A stretch of 14,169 nucleotides of DNA. Source: DATAVB01 sp040414495 (GTDB lineage Bacteria; Actinomycetota; Actinomycetes; Mycobacteriales; QHCD01). Shown here piece after piece: positions 13,531-14,169 of the stretch; positions within the stretch are counted from its first letter, which is position 1, and every line of letters begins with the position of its first letter. The stretch is taken from the NCBI GenBank assembly GCA_040414495.1, contig JBEDUI010000231.1:1-14169 (forward strand), read 5' to 3'. Made by a program: the position numbers and the translations under genes. The notes below the pieces were generated by a model. That model was given only the letters and a program-made list of their open reading frames with translations. It ran no database searches and was not told where the DNA came from.

Positions 13531-13826
13531 TGACAGCAGGATGCGGCGCCCCCGACCAGGACCAGGACGTGGCGGTCGGTAGCAAGGAGACGGTTATCGA
13601 GGGTCGCGTGCTTTCCGGCGGTGAGCCGGTTTCCTCGGCCTACGTTCGGCTACTCAACGACAGCGGCGAATTCACCGCCGAGGTGCCGACCGGCGGGACC
13701 GGGAACTTCCGGTTCTTCGCCGCCCCCGGCTCCTGGACGGTTCGCGCGCTGTCTGCTTCTGGCACCGGCGAGCAGAAGCTGACCGCCGCTGCCGGGCGTA
13801 ATGCGGTAACGCTCGAATTGGCCTGA
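13530..13826 (+). CDS. DUF1416 protein (SseC-like)
   Basis: Small protein of 98 residues of the DUF1416 family, nearly always found directly after a CysA/SseA-type sulfurtransferase in actinomycetes (Rv0814c, SseC2, in M. tuberculosis). It opens with MTAGCGAPDQ, with one conserved N-terminal cysteine (C5). The remainder looks like a small beta-sandwich: IEGRVLSGGEPVSSAYVRLL, EFTAEV, FRFFAAPGSWTVRAL, reminiscent of carboxypeptidase-regulatory or transthyretin-like folds. The ATG shares one base with the sulfurtransferase stop (TGATG), with AGAAGGA 6 nt upstream. Its biochemical role is unproven; accepting or guiding sulfur through the N-terminal cysteine is a guess. A perfect terminator follows 17 bp past the stop. 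Confidence 0.92.
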   Translation: MTAGCGAPDQDQDVAVGSKETVIEGRVLSGGEPVSSAYVRLLNDSGEFTAEVPTGGTGNFRFFAAPGSWTVRALSASGTGEQKLTAAAGRNAVTLELA

Positions 13827-13843
13827 CGCACGCATTTCCCGTT

Positions 13844-13897
13844 ATCGGGATGGGTTCGTACCGCAATCGCGGTACGAACCCATCCCGATTTCTTTTT
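13844..13897 (+). terminator. Intrinsic terminator of the leader-DUF4395-sulfurtransferase-DUF1416 operon
   Basis: A perfect 21-bp stem (13844-13864 with 13869-13889) and a 4-nt AATC loop are followed by TTTCTTTTT. This is the strongest terminator in the window and closes the operon 17 bp after the DUF1416 stop. Confidence 0.92.
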
Positions 13898-13974
13898 GCG
13901 CTGCGATCGCCGCCCTGTCTCGCGGTAGAACTCCGGGCTCTTGCCGTAATGGTCGGCCGACTGGACTGCCGCAA

Positions 13975-14153
13975 TTGCAGCGAGTGTGACGTGAGCGTGG
14001 TTTTGGGGTCGGCGAAACCGCCCTGCTGTCACGCTCGCTGCCAATAGGGCTAGTGCGCGGGGCTCGGGGTGGCCGTGGTGTCACGTTCGCTGCAAATAAG
14101 GCTAAGCGACCTTGAAAGCGTCCCTGTTGTCCCGTTCGTTGCAAATATGGTCG
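13975..14153. repeat. Cluster of degenerate repeats (three direct copies, one inverted)
   Basis: A unit of about 26 bp close to TGTCACGTTCGCTGCAAATA plus a GGCTA-like tail occurs at 14027-14052, 14079-14104 and 14128-14153, spaced 52 and 49 bp. An inverted core (TTGCAGCGAGTGTGAC) lies at 13975-13990. The inverted copy and the first direct copy form a long hairpin: 13977-13990 pairs with 14027-14040 at 13 of 14 positions, with GGTTT/AAACC pairing further in. Similarity extends about 6 bp to the left of the direct copies. There is no gene from 13898 to the window end, and the cluster may continue beyond it. Confidence 0.65.
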
Positions 14154-14169
14154 CGGGATCCGGTGGTTG

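Noticed and set aside
14027..14153. CRISPR array
   Set aside because: The copies are only partly identical, there are just three direct units, one further copy is inverted, and no cas gene is in the window.

Overview
The window is high-GC DNA from a mycothiol-producing actinomycete. The evidence is a mycothiol synthase (mshD), an actinobacterial GlnR, an LmeA/DUF2993 protein, frequent GTG starts and several probable leaderless starts. The stretch from glnR/mshD through the LmeA-like, thioredoxin, sulfurtransferase and DUF1416 genes matches a block known from Mycobacterium tuberculosis (Rv0814c-Rv0820). Here it carries a DUF4395 gene, an extra membrane-protein gene and a complete pst operon. 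I cannot name the genus.

Layout. Positions 1-36 may hold the first codons of a minus-strand gene, possibly a glycosyltransferase; 37-715 shows no convincing gene. A plus-strand LytR-CpsA-Psr (LCP) cell-wall ligase with a tandem-repeat N-terminus fills 716-2731. It converges on a minus-strand block that reads, in transcription order, glnR, mshD, pstS, pstC, pstA, pstB (8914 down to 2977). That block ends at a hairpin at 2932-2967. A UUCG-capped hairpin separates pstS from pstC, and three GTTAACGC motifs lie upstream of pstS. No phoU is present.

Divergently from glnR run four plus-strand genes: an alpha/beta hydrolase, a polytopic membrane protein, an LmeA-like protein and a membrane-anchored thioredoxin (8974-12006). 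A second transcription unit (about 12062-13897) follows. It has a -10 element, a 24-codon cysteine-rich leader peptide that is probably leaderless, overlapping RNA hairpins, then DUF4395, a two-domain sulfurtransferase and DUF1416. The three genes are coupled by ATGA and TGATG junctions and end in a perfect 21-bp terminator. The last 200 bases carry an unexplained repeat family.

Functionally the window combines nitrogen control (GlnR), high-affinity phosphate uptake (Pst), thiol chemistry (MshD, thioredoxin, sulfurtransferase) and envelope assembly (LCP, LmeA). The most interesting part is the apparent cysteine-sensing attenuator in front of the DUF4395-sulfurtransferase-DUF1416 operon.
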